Source: Eledone cirrhosa
Taxonomy: Eukaryota > Mollusca > Cephalopoda > Octopoda > Eledonidae
DNA length: 64,000 nt
Assembly: GCA_964016885.1 (NCBI GenBank)
Contig: OZ024743.1
Location: forward strand, 126,516,419 to 126,580,418
Direction of reading: 5' to 3'
Shown: positions 1 to 10,123 of the stretch, one piece after another
Layout of the letters: the number at the start of each line of letters is the position of its first letter
Position numbering within the stretch: the stretch's first letter is position 1
Made by a program: the position numbers and the translations under genes
The notes under the pieces: generated by a model
What the model saw: only the letters and a program-made list of their open reading frames with translations
What the model was told of the DNA's origin: nothing
Databases searched by the model: none

Positions 1-1139
1 TGAGTAGATGAATGGCTTGTGAAAGCTGTATAAGCCATGTATAGGGGAGCCGTCAGCAAAGTTAGGATTAGCAATGAGTATAGCGAGAAATTTAGCGTAC
101 AGGTTGGGGTCCACCAGGGCTCTGTTCTTAGCCCTCTCCTGTTCATCATAGTCCTGCAGGCAATAACGGAGGAGTTTAAGACCGGATGCCCATGGGAACT
201 CCTGTATGCTGATGACCTCGCACTTATAGCTGAATCTATGGTAGAACTAGAGAATAAATTCCAAACTTGGAAGCAGGGACTAGAAAGAAAGGGTCTCAAA
301 GTAGACGAGAAAACAGAACCCAGATCCCCTCAGGGAAATGGCCTTGCTCAGTATGTAGGAAAGGTGTAGGTAGGAACTCCATTCTCTGCCCCAAATGCAA
401 ACAATGGGTACACAAGAGATGTAGCGGGATCTCAGGAAGCTTAATTAAGAATGTAGGATTCACATGCAGCAGCTGTGCTGAGACAGCAAGCAGCAAACAG
501 CCACAGGAAACAAGTACCACCAATCTCTGGGAGGGCCCTGTAGAAACAGTAGACAGCTTCTGCTACTTAGGTGACCGAATTAGCAGCTGAGGTGGGTGTT
601 CAGAAAGTACAATAACTAGGGTAAGAACGGGATGGAAGAAGTTCAGGGAACTACTGCCATTGTTAGCTGCAAAAGGCTTCTCCCTCAAAATGAAAGGCAG
701 ACTGTATGATGCGTGTATCCGAACAGCAATGTTACATGGTAGTGAGACCTGGGCGCTGAAGGTGGAAGACTTACGTAGATTAGAAAGAAACGAAGCCTGC
801 ATGCTCCGATGGATGTGTAATAGTAATATACGCGAACGACAAAGCATAAATGAATTGAGAGAGAGACAGAGCATAAGAGGAATCAAATGCTGTGTACAGG
901 AGAGGCGGTTGCGTTGGTATGGACATGTGATGCGTATGAAGGATGACAGCTGCATAAAAAGGTGCAGAGCATTGGAAGTCAATGGAAACCACGGAGTGGG
1001 GAGACCCAAGAAGACCTGGGATGAGGTGATAAAAGCCGACCTTACCCAATTACACCTCTCAAAGGCGATGACACACGACCGTGACTTCTGGCGTCACGCA
1101 GTAATACAGAGTACTCGACCTACCATGGGTACAAGCTGA
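1..1139 (+). pseudogene. LINE reverse transcriptase, 3' half, with embedded zinc finger
   Basis: This is the end of a non-LTR retrotransposon reverse transcriptase, entering from the left edge. The first part (37-369) has the palm motifs QGSVLSPLLF and LLYADDLALIAE, so the catalytic YADD box is present. A frameshift near 310-335 moves the reading to another frame. That frame continues through a Cys-rich PHD-like finger (CSVC ... CPKC ... VHKRC ... CSSC, about 345-480) and then the usual post-palm segment with FCYLGDRISS. A TGA stop at 588-590 interrupts it. From 600 to 1139 the C-terminal domain is open, with LHGSETWAL, RRLRWYGHVMRM and GRPKKTWDE, ending in TAG/TGA-type sequence just before 1140. 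The LINE family is recognisable but I cannot fix the clade (RTE/CR1-like). It is dead because of one frameshift and one stop. Confidence 0.85.
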
Positions 1140-1436
1140 AGCATATAGACAATATGTCCCCACACCCTCCCACTGCAAGGTGGTAGTGGAGGTGCCACGG
1201 CAATAAAGCACCCAGCCCACACTGTAAATTGGACGCGTAGGCGCCACGGAAAAAGCACCCAGCAGTCACTGTAAATGAGGTTGGTGTTAGGAAGGGCATC
1301 CAGCTGTAGAAATCAAGCCAAAATCAGTTCCTGTATTAGCAAGACATGGTCAGCCGGCCGGACACTGCCCACAACAGGACAACCCGTCTAACCCATGCTA
1401 GCATGGAAGAACGGACGTAAAATGGTGATGATATAT
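1140..1436 (+). mobile_element. LINE 3' untranslated tail
   Basis: This non-coding segment directly follows the reverse transcriptase reading frame and ends in GGTGATGATATATAT. It contains CACCCAGCAGTCACTGTAAA, GTTGGTGTTAGGAAGGGCAT and GGACGTAAAATGGTGATGAT. The same words occur in the tail of the SINE at 3745-4100, and in reverse orientation in many intronic fragments further on. It is therefore the 3' end of the LINE and probably the part recognised by its reverse transcriptase. Confidence 0.75.
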
Positions 1437-1475
1437 ATATTTATATATATATATATATATACACACACACATATT

Positions 1476-1527
<52 letters not shown>
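1425..1527. repeat. TA/CA microsatellite
   Basis: Alternating TA and CA dinucleotide runs lie between the LINE tail and the Tc1-like transposon. They translate into meaningless Tyr-Ile and Thr-His strings. Confidence 0.95.
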
Positions 1528-3100
1528 CAGTGCCCCGCAAAAGTTTACAACACATTAGGAAAAATGCGGTTTTAGATATTTTTAATAAAGTTAAGGTAAT
1601 GAAAATTTAACTACCGATAGAACATATAGTGAGGCATTTAATGATACAATCATAGTTTTAAAAAAATAACAAGGAAATAACTCATGAAGAAAAATCAATA
1701 TTTTTATAACGCAAAAGTTTACAACACATTTATTAAATCATCTCTTAATATTTCGTAGCGTAACCTTTGTTGCTAATTCCAGCCTGTAGGCGTTTGGAGT
1801 AGCCTCCTACAAACTTCTTGCATGTTTCTTGGCTAATATTTATCCATTCTTCACAACAAATTTTCTTTAGTTCAGGGATATTTTTGGGTTTCCTTTTTTT
1901 AATTCTCTCCACAAATTTTCGATCGGGTTAAGATCTGGAGACTGACATGGTCATTTTAGAACATTTATTCCATTCGTACTTAACCAAGATTGTGTTAGCT
2001 TTGCAGTATGCTTTGGATTGTTATCTTGTTGAAAAAACCAACCTGGCTTTAAGCTGAGAGAATGTGCACTTTGATGTAAATTCCTTTGGAAAATACCTCT
2101 ATAATAAGTGCCACCCATTCTTCCTTCTATTATTTCAATATTTCCTACTCCTGTGGCACTAAAGCAACCCCAGACCATGACTGATCCACCTCCAAATTTT
2201 ACAGTTGGAATAGTATTCTTCAGCGAATATTCAGTACCTTTCTTTCTCCAGACTTTTGCCACAGCATTTCGACCAAAATGTTAAATTTTTGTTTCGTCCG
2301 ACCAAAATACATCTTCCCAAAATGACGCAGGTTTGATGAGATGCTCATTTGCAAAGTTTAATCGACGAAGAACGTGTTTCCTCGTAAGAAGTGGTGTTTT
2401 CCTTGGAGACCTCGAGAAGTGAACGACTAATTGTATCTGTGCTCACTTTTACTCCACTTTCTTCTAGGTCATCCTGAAGATTTTTAAGAGTACACCGGGG
2501 TTCGTTGCCAACCTTTCTCGTCAATAACCGAGTTACACGTTCTGTTATCTTTCTAGGACAACCAGAACTAATTAGAGGACAGATGGAATGATGAGATTTC
2601 CAGTGACGAATTATTGTACCAACTGAACTCAATGGCACATTTAACTGACAAGATATCTTTCTATAACCAACACCATTTGTATGCGTTTACAGAGGTCTTG
2701 ATCAATCAGTTTATTTTTCCCCATATTGTCCATGTTTACAGGACGGTTGTCAATGTTTACAGGATGGTTGTCAGAGAAATAATGATGTAATGTTTTTAAT
2801 AGTCCTTAGAAGTTACCTTAAACCTAATCTAGAACATTCTATTGAATTTTAAATCTTAAAATTTAAGAATTTTCTTGAAAAAAAGCGATAAATATAAAAT
2901 GTGTTGTAAACTTTTGCGTTATAAAAATATTGATTTTTCTTCATGTGTTATTTCCTTGTTATTTTTTTTTAAATATGATTGTATCATTAAATGCCTCATT
3001 ATATGTTCTATCAGTAGTTAAATTTTCATTACCCTAACTTTATTAAAAAAACCTAAAACCGCATTTTTCCTAATGTGTTGTAAACTTTTGCGGGGCACTG
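1528..3100 (-). mobile_element. Tc1-like DNA transposon with IR/DR ends
   Basis: A complete 1573-bp element flanked by TA on both sides (1526-1527 and 3101-3102), the Tc1/mariner target duplication. Its ends read CAGTGCCCCGCAAAAGTTTA and the reverse complement. The terminal inverted repeats are about 200 bp long. Each contains two copies of the 20-bp word GCAAAAGTTTACAACACATT: outer at 1537-1556 and 3072-3091, inner at 1711-1730 and 2898-2917. The outer-to-inner spacing is 174 bp on both sides. This is the IR/DR layout known from Sleeping Beauty-like Tc1 elements. The transposase inside is broken (next entry), so this copy cannot mobilise itself but its ends look intact. Confidence 0.95.
1747..2726 (-). 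pseudogene. Tc1-like transposase (DD34E), decayed
   Basis: Read on the minus strand from a possible start near 2724 (MGKNKLIDQDLCKRI). The N-terminal helix-turn-helix region is at 2638-2345 (VGTIIRHWKSHHS ... GCPRKITERVTRLLTRKV ... VSTDTISRSLL). The catalytic region then shows all three acidic positions: WSDETKI near 2295, VMVWGCFSATG with FFQQDNNPKHTA (2262-1951), and SPDLNPIENLW just beyond. An in-frame stop follows VSTD-region residues early on, another follows WSDETKI, another replaces the Trp before PCQSPDLNPIENLW, and there is a frameshift between the HTH and DDE parts. It is Tc1-type by these motifs and inactive. Confidence 0.9.
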
Positions 3101-3102
3101 TA

Positions 3103-3260
3103 TTTATATATATATATGTAAATAGAGAAGTTAATGTGAGCAAGAAGCCAACAGTATTTCATAATATATAAGTGACTATAACGTTAAAATGGAAAATAAT
3201 TAACATAAGATATGGGAAAATAATTCAAACTCAATTAAAAAAATAATCAAGACAGAGATA
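3103..3260. other. No gene seen; short AT-rich spacer
   Basis: AT-rich sequence between the Tc1-like element and the large microsatellite block. I see no coding or repeat structure that I can name. Confidence 0.5.
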
Positions 3261-3262
3261 TT

Positions 3263-3742
<480 letters not shown>

Positions 3743-3744
3743 GG

Positions 3745-4103
3745 AGGCACATGGCTTAGTGGTTAGAGCCTTGCAATCGAAAGGTTGTGAGTTCAATTCT
3801 CAGACCGGGTGATGTGTTGTTTCCTTGAGCAAGACACTTTATTTCACATTGCTCCAGTTTACTCAGCTGTAGAAATGAGATGATAGGGACTGGGGTCCCT
3901 ATCGACTGGGGTCCCTATCATTCCACTGCAAAGTGGTCGTGGAGGTGCCACGGCAAAAAAGCACCCAGCACTCACTGTAAATGAGGTTGGTGTTAGTAAG
4001 GGCATCCAGCTGTAGAAATCAAGCCAGAATCAGTTCCCGTCCCACCCTTGCAAGCAGGGAAAAAGCGGACGTAAAATGAAATGATGATGATGAAATGATG
4101 ATA
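3745..4103 (+). mobile_element. tRNA-derived SINE with LINE-type tail
   Basis: The head has RNA polymerase III promoter-like boxes: an A box around TGGCTTAGTGGTTAGAGC and a B box around GGTTGTGAGTTCAATTCT. A tRNA-unrelated body follows with CTTGAGCAAGACACTTTATT. An internal duplication of GACTGGGGTCCCTATC lies near 3888-3920. From about 3960 the sequence matches the 3' tail of the LINE at 1250-1436 (CAGCACTCACTGTAAATGAG, GGGCATCCAGCTGTAGAAAT, GCGGACGTAAAATGAAATGA) and ends in GATGATGATG. The SINE therefore probably relies on the LINE's enzyme. Confidence 0.8.
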
Positions 4104-4109
4104 TATATA

Positions 4110-4610
4110 TATATATATATATATTGAGATTCTACAGGACTAGAACTGTTTCATTCTTTAGAAATCGTCAGGAATCTGGGTATCCAAAAATAAAATTAGT
4201 ATATATAGGTCTTTTCAGGTGATAGGAGAGGGTGGTGAGTGGGATGGGTAGGGGTCATTGGTTGATAGAAAAGGGAATTCATTAAAAGTTAATTCTTTAA
4301 AGCTATAATTTATATTTAGAGTGACAAAGGCAGAAAGAATTCTATAAACAAGTTCAGATTGGGGTGCCACTCCTTATTTTTAAGTTTCTCTTAAGCAAAC
4401 AATGCCTATATTTCAGGTGTCTATAAGATGCTTGGGGGTCAGTCATGGTTGATGGATTTAAAGAAAAGGGAAATTCTTCAAAAGCTAATTCTTTAAAGTT
4501 CTACTTAGAGTGACAAAGGCCAAGAGAATTCTATAGACCAGTTCAAAATATTGAGTGCCTATCTTATTATTATCTTCAAATTTCTCTTAAGCTATATTCC
4601 AGGTGTCAAC
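4110..4610. repeat. Imperfect direct repeat of about 190 bp
   Basis: Two tandem related units, about 4254-4420 and 4444-4608. They share AAGGGAATTC-like, AATTCTTTAAAG, TTAGAGTGACAAAGGC, AGAATTCTATA and AAGTTTCTCTTAAGC/AAATTTCTCTTAAGC words and end in CAGGTGTC. The start (4125-4190, TTCTACAGGACTAGAACTG) looks like part of an unnamed mobile element. There is no coding capacity. Confidence 0.65.
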
Positions 4611-4650
4611 AGACACATTCACAAACACACAAACTACACGCACCCACACA

Positions 4651-4654
4651 CACA

Positions 4655-4712
<58 letters not shown>

Positions 4713-4752
4713 TATACATATATACACACACATACATATATATATATATATG
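4651..4752. repeat. CA/TA microsatellite
   Basis: CACACACGC followed by a TA run and TATACATA variants. It lies immediately 5' of the repeat at 4753. Confidence 0.95.
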
Positions 4753-5358
4753 GTGGCTGCCAACTCGTTTTCGAGTACGGCCACTACTTTATATCCATGT
4801 AGGAGAACCCCTACCGATGCGCTGAACGAATGTGACTTTTTAGTCCAGCCAGCGACTTGAAAACTCTGGCACAAACACTACACTTGTGACAATTATTGAC
4901 ACATAGTGTACATGGTACCATGTGACGACAAGTGCAGAGAGATCTCCAGATACAAAGCAATGCCTGTGCCGTGAAGCTTTTATAGTGAGCAAAGGCACTG
5001 CACAAAGCCAGTCCCACTCTCTTAACCAAGATGATATTTACCAAAAAGAAGAACAAGTCAACATCATTGGACACCATCAGGGTTGCAGGTGTTATATCAG
5101 AGTTTTCCTTCTCCTAGAATTCTGCCTTGACAAAGGCTAAGGGGTCATCTCTCCCGGTGATTTTGGATGGCCATTGACTCTTAAGAGCTCCTCTGCCCTT
5201 TGACAGGTTTTGTTTTTAGTCCTGTAGGATGTCCAAAGTCACCCTCCTCACCAAGAAACCTTAGTGGGGTTGCCAGTTTAGTCACCAATGACCCGACCAT
5301 GAGACAGGTTGTACTGGGATACATGTTACCAGTAGCACCAAGTGGTGACCTGACATAT
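4753..5358 (-). mobile_element. Interspersed repeat; minus strand encodes a LINE-like C2H2 finger end
   Basis: This is one of three related copies in the window (others at 18236-18765 and 25395-25680). On the minus strand, 4891-4811 encodes HKCSVCARVFKSLAGLKSHI followed by RSAHR and a stop. This is a single C2H2 finger of the type found at the C-terminus of some non-LTR reverse transcriptases. The minus-strand 3' end reads GCAGCCACCATATATA and runs into the TA repeat. The plus-strand end (ATGTTACCAGTAGCACCAAG ... GACCTGACATATATACA) runs into a CATA repeat. It is probably the 3' end of an old LINE joined to other repeat material. The family name is unknown to me. Confidence 0.55.
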
Positions 5359-5395
5359 ATACATATACACATACATACATACATACATACATACA

Positions 5396-5431
<36 letters not shown>

Positions 5432-5438
5432 TATATAT
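5358..5438. repeat. CATA tetranucleotide microsatellite
   Basis: About 17 CATA units followed by a short TA run, directly 3' of the interspersed repeat. The copy at 18236-18765 is preceded by the same kind of CATA array, so the array travels with the repeat. Confidence 0.95.
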
Positions 5439-5439
5439 A

Positions 5440-5709
5440 AAAAACATGAGAAGAATTAATACTTTGTGGTTGCATATGGGTTACATATGATAAAAAGATT
5501 CCTTCATCAGTGATTTTCCAACCTTCATTGGTATTTCATCGCTTTAAAAATCATATACCTCCAGTTGGTGCGAGCAATAGCTAAATAAAGCTATTGGGAC
5601 AAGTAAATCGCGTAAAGCGAGCGAGACAAGTAAACAAACATAGAAGGATAGCAACGCAAAGATAGGAAAAAACAAGCACATGGGAGTCCGATCAGCTTAA
5701 GCTGGGTGG

Positions 5710-5745
<36 letters not shown>

Positions 5746-6600
5746 TTTCATCATCATCATTTCATTTTACGTCTGCTTTTTCCCTGCTTGCAAGGGTAGG
5801 ACGGGAACTGATGCTGGCTTGATTTCTACAGCTGGATGCCCTTCCTAACACCAACCTCATTTACAGTTTATATATATATTAGAATTGGTGCTCTGAAATA
5901 GCGATATATATATGAATGTATATATAGTGTATTTTGCAATACACTGTATGCTTAATTAAAAGCATTTCGAAGACTTTACGCTATTGTTTTAGAGTAGTGA
6001 CAGTCTCACTTACTTTAAATTTTCAGCAAACAGGGGAGATAAAGCTGACAGCGCTCTGTTTCGTACTTTTTGGTACTTATCAAAGCTAAGTACTCCACCT
6101 GTTTGCTGAAAATCATGAATGTTTGATTCTTATAGAATTCTAGTAATAATCAGGAACTGATTATACAGAGCGGTTGCCGGTCAAGCAGAAATTGAAAATT
6201 GATTTTTTCCTCAGGTTCAATAAACATGGTTTTGTTGACTCCTAACCAGTAGAGGATCCAGTGGACCATCCACCATAGGGACCACAAACTATGGGTGGTG
6301 GTTGTTGTCCATTGGTCATTGGTAGGGGGTGTAGGGGACCTACAGGGGGGGGGGGGGGCCTTAACCGGGGTTTATCCATATAGCTTGAGGAAAGTTCCCA
6401 TCCTTAGGTGTCTGCAGGCACTGAATAAGTCGGCCCTTCTGTTTAATAGCTTGGTTCCGCCATGAAGAATCTCGAGTGTTTCACTAAGACAGAGATTGCA
6501 AATACCACACCCGCCTCTGTCTGGGGGAACCTTTCTAACCACGGAGCAGACCAGAGAGTGCGGGATCTTTTCAATATATACACATACATATGTATATATA
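5440..6600. other. Non-coding; LINE-tail fragment and a foldback
   Basis: No gene is seen. A TA run at 5709-5743 is followed by a minus-oriented LINE tail (5744-5866: CATCATCATTTCATTTTACG, CTGGATGCCCTTCCTAACAC). At 6019-6113 there is a foldback with 16-bp perfect arms (ATTTTCAGCAAACAGG and its complement). A poly-G run lies at 6345-6358. The remainder is unrecognised. Confidence 0.6.
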
Positions 6601-6990
6601 CATCATCATCATCATCATCGTTTAACGTCCATATTCCAAGCTTGCATGGGTTTGGACGGGAGTTTTCCCACTTGAGGCAAGAGTGACTGTCTTGCTCGCA
6701 TAGGACTATCTGGCGGGTTTTCTACAGCTGGATGCCCTTCCTAACACCAACCACATTTACAGTGTGGGGCTGGGAGGTTTTTACTGTGTTGCCTACACGG
6801 CCACATTACAGCGTGGACTGTCTGGCGAGTTTTCTACAGCTGGATGCCCTTCCTAACACCAACCACGTTTACAGTGTGGGGCTGGGAGGTTTTTATCGTG
6901 TTACCTACACGGCCACATTACAGCGTGGACTGTGTTTTTTTGTCGTGACACCTACACGACCTCATTTGTTTCGGGCTGGATGTTGTGGTA
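6601..6990 (-). repeat. LINE-tail repeat with 110-bp tandem duplication
   Basis: CATCATCATCATCATCGTTTAACGTC begins a minus-oriented LINE tail. The unit CTGGCGGGTTTTCTACAGCT to CGGCCACATTACAGCGTGG (about 6711-6812) is repeated almost exactly at 6821-6930, a period of 110 bp. A third, partial unit follows with GTCGTGACACCTACACGACC. No protein is implied. Confidence 0.75.
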
Positions 6991-7182
6991 CCAACATAAC
7001 TTTACATTGAAAGGGGTGGTGTGGATGGGGTGGGGGTAGTGGGACGGGGGTGTATTTTGTTAGAGGTGCCTACTGACTGTAGTAGGTTTCACTTTGTACT
7101 TAGGTAAGGTGGGTCTTCTCTATTACTGTGTAGTGCCAAAGATCTCGGTCCAGTGACATTGTCTTGATGAGGTGTAAGTGTG

Positions 7183-7184
7183 TG

Positions 7185-7237
<53 letters not shown>

Positions 7238-7460
7238 CATATATATATATACACATACATATGTATATATATATATATATACACATACATATGTGTATGT
7301 ATATATATATATATATATATAGATAGACACATACATATGTATATATATATATACACATACATATGTGTATGTATATATATATATATAGATAGACACATAC
7401 ATATATATATATATATATACACACATACATATGTATATATATATATATATATACACATAC

Positions 7461-7507
<47 letters not shown>

Positions 7508-7548
7508 CACACACACATACATATGTATATATATATATATATATATAT
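7183..7548. repeat. TA/CATA compound microsatellite
   Basis: About 365 bp of TATATA with repeated CACATACATATG words. The long Tyr-Ile open frames on both strands here are artefacts of the dinucleotide repeat. Confidence 0.97.
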
Positions 7549-7700
7549 TGTTATATTTGAGGAGGGTCATACTGTTATAATATTGCCAGAAATAATAATA
7601 AAAACACTCAGTTTGGTTTGGATTGGTTTTCGCTTCTGTATCTTTTATATCTCCATAGTTAATTTATCTGGCAATCAATGTTTATCATTGATTGACGAAT
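7549..7700 (+). mobile_element. One-ended relative of the MITE at 38348
   Basis: TTGTTATATTTGAGGAGGGTCATACTGTTATAAT... resembles the left end of the 549-bp MITE at 38348-38896. It continues with the same internal words (ATATTGCCAGAA, GGTTTTCGCTTCT, TCTTTTATATCT, CATTGACTGAC-like). No opposite terminal inverted repeat is found before the next repeat, so the copy is truncated. Confidence 0.6.
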
Positions 7701-7732
7701 ATATATATATATATATGTATATATCTATCTAG

Positions 7733-8186
7733 GGCGGGTAAAATTCCCGAGATCCATGGACGAGTTCTCTCCAGCGGTCTCTGTCCCTCATTATCGCTGC
7801 CATGTCCTGCATCTCCAACAGACCAGTGGCTGTCCTTAGGGCATCAACATACGTTAACCTTGGTCTTTCTCTTCCAGTGTGTCCATGTAGGGGCTCTCAC
7901 AGGAGCCCTGAGTGCAATGTCAACTCTGGATGTCGGTGAGCATGTCCAGCTAACCTCAATCTCCTCTGTTTCACTTTTGAGCTGACTTTTGGGAGGCTCC
8001 CATGCAGCTCTGAGTTTTTCATCCTCAGTATATACTGATTAATGTTCAGAGCCATCCTCAACATTCTCGTGTAGCACCCATCCACCATCTGAGTGAGTTT
8101 CTTGGTCAGTGTCCAAGTTTCAGACCCATACAGCAGCACAGACTCCACTACAGCTATAAAGAGGCTGATTTTCAGGTCTTTACGTA
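7733..8186 (-). pseudogene. LINE reverse transcriptase C-terminal fragment
   Basis: The minus strand reads ISLFIAVVESVLLYGSETWT, then LTKKLTQMVDGCYTRMLRMA and RRLRLAGHAHRHPELTLHSG, and after a frame change DRDRWRELVHGSREF before a stop. LLYGSETWTLT and the H-x-R-H pattern are the usual post-palm and C-terminal signatures of RTE/BovB-like LINEs. The palm is absent, so this is a 5'-truncated insertion. Its family differs from that of the LINE at 1-1139. Confidence 0.75.
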
Positions 8187-8209
8187 TATGTATATATATA
8201 TATATATAT

Positions 8210-8370
8210 AAAATGATGATGATGATTATATCTATATATATATATGTGTGTCATCCTCATCATCACCATTTAATGTCTATTTTCCTCGCTTGCATGGGTT
8301 AGACAGATTGTCACGTTATGAGACAAGTCAGGTCAGATGACCATGCCTTGCTCATATGGATCTGTTTTTT
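8210..8370 (-). repeat. LINE-tail fragment
   Basis: GATGATGATG-like triplets and CATCATCACCATTTAATGTC are followed by TTGCATGGGTTAGACAGATT. This is a minus-oriented copy of the common 3' tail. Confidence 0.6.
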
Positions 8371-9540
8371 GGCTTGCAACCACATTATATAAAGCCAATA
8401 TTGTGGAGATGGTTGTGAAACAAACTGGTAAGTTCTACCCAGAACAATAACAACCAAAATCCCCAAGGAGAATAAACTGGAAAAAATTATCTAGCACGGG
8501 ATAAAAACAAAAACAATGTCCTCATACATACATACGCATACACATACTCACCCAACCACATATATGTGTATATAAAATTATTCATAATAGACGTGTATAT
8601 GAAAGCATATATGACCTTCCTAAATATCAGTGAATTTGTGGGCATGGTGTGTTTTTAGCGGAAAAGTTCTTTAAGATATTATTATTTTGGTTGCGAGAAA
8701 GGATCCTTAATGAAGATTAGGTTGTAAGGCTGCGTGTTTAATGTTGGTAGTCCATGTGGAAGGATCAGAGAGGAAAGCACAGTGAGGAAATATAAAAAAA
8801 AGAATTATTTTCTCCGTAAAATATTACAATAGAATGCTAGACGCCATTGTGGCATATATCTAGGTAGGATGTTACTGGGCCCTTGCCGAGAGGGCCAAAG
8901 TCCCTAGGTTTCATATTGCCAGTTGTTCCAGGGAATGAATTTAGTAACGTTCTGTTAATACGAAAATGAAGCTGGAACTGTTTAGAAGTGAAAAGAGGCG
9001 CGAATTCCATTTCTGGGCGGAAGTCACTGCTTGGTATTTCTACGCTGCCAACTTACCAGCCTGGCGACAGACCAAGCGTAACCCAATTGTTCTGCTGTGA
9101 TAAGTAGTGCCTTTGCTTACTACATGTTCTTCGTTGAGCAGGTTGTAATTAGTTATACCAGTCAAAAGTTAGAAATTTTCTTAAAAATAGGTGGAGGTGG
9201 AGGTGGAAATAGGAAAATGGGAGAGATTTTCATTGGTTCCTAGTATAGTTTGTCATATATATAGAATCAAAATCTATTTATGTTTTTTCATTACATGGTA
9301 AATCTGATTTCTTAAATTCTAATATCTAGCTAAATGGTGTTGCTTTATTATCTGAAAGATAATGGATATTGTTGCTTTCACTGCCTTCCCTTGCTAGTTT
9401 GAAGAAGGCTCAATTAAGTATGGAGACTTTTTCTTCCTTTGGTTGAGTGAATAGTCTGTTAAATGTCTACTAGAATTTTATAGCTGTATTTTTAACCACT
9501 CTACGACCAAGATAAGAGTTTGTACTGCCTTTTAATATCT
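8371..9540. other. No gene seen; probable repeat relic
   Basis: This stretch has no convincing coding frame. The segment 8840-9150 (TTACTGGGCCCTTGCCGAGA ... GGAACTGTTTAGAAGTGAAA ... GGCGACAGACCAAGCG) has the look of a dispersed element, but I cannot name it or find its ends. Confidence 0.4.
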
Positions 9541-9543
9541 TTT

Positions 9544-9651
9544 TAATAATTGTTTCTACTTTTGGCACAAGGCCAGCAATTACTCAGTGTATTACTGGTA
9601 CTTTATTTTATCGACCCCGTAAGGATGAAAGGCAAAGTTAACCTCGGCAGG
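9544..9651 (-). mobile_element. SINE fragment (tail half)
   Basis: On the minus strand this is the 3' half of the common SINE: AGGTTAACTTTGCCTTTCAT, CGGGGTCGATAAAATAAAGT, GTAGAAACAATTATT. It is broken off where the second copy begins. The word ATCTTTTTAATAA lies at its outer edge and again between the two copies, suggesting two insertions at one site. Confidence 0.85.
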
Positions 9652-9663
9652 ATTATCTTTTTA

Positions 9664-9851
9664 ATAATTGTTTCTACTTTAGGCACAAGGCCAGCAATTA
9701 CCCAGTGCATTACTGGTACTTTATTTTATCGACCCCGTAAGGATGAAAGGCAAAGTCAACCTCGGCGGGATTTGAACTCAGATCGTAAAGGGACGTAACT
9801 ATGCTGAAAGCATGGCGTCCGACCCTCTACCGATACTGCCAATCCACCGCC
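9664..9851 (-). mobile_element. SINE, full length
   Basis: A complete copy on the minus strand running from GGGCGGTGGATTGGCAGTAT (A-box region) through a B box GAGTTCAAATCCCGCC to the tail GTAGAAACAATTATTAA. It is flanked by TATCTTTTTAATAA and TATCTTTTAATAA, which look like target duplications. Confidence 0.9.
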
Positions 9852-9935
9852 CTTATCTTTTAATAATGATTTTGAGTTGTAGCTTCTAGATATATTTTCA
9901 CTAGTGTTTACTGTATATGCAAATATATATTCATA

Positions 9936-10000
9936 CAGGGGCCTCGTTTGCCTTAAAAATGTTAGTATTTCTTATAGTGCCTTTCCCGGACCCTATCACA
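9936..10000 (+). mobile_element. Possible hAT terminal repeat (left end)
   Basis: CAGGGGCCTCGTTTGCC resembles the CAGGGGC starts of hAT terminal inverted repeats. It lies just beyond the C-terminal end of the hAT transposase relic. I found no matching inverted copy beyond 12457, so this is weak. Confidence 0.3.
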
Positions 10001-10123
10001 TAAGTAAAATTTTATGCTAATTAAATTTATATATTCAAATGAAGTTCAGATATAAAAAAATAAGCTTAAAAAATAAAACATAGACATTTGAATTAAAAAA
10101 ATATATAGTAAATTAATTTTCTT

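Noticed and set aside
3745..3830. Functional tRNA gene
   Set aside because: Only the internal promoter-like boxes are present; there is no acceptor pairing or terminator, so it is a SINE head. The other SINE heads were rejected for the same reason.
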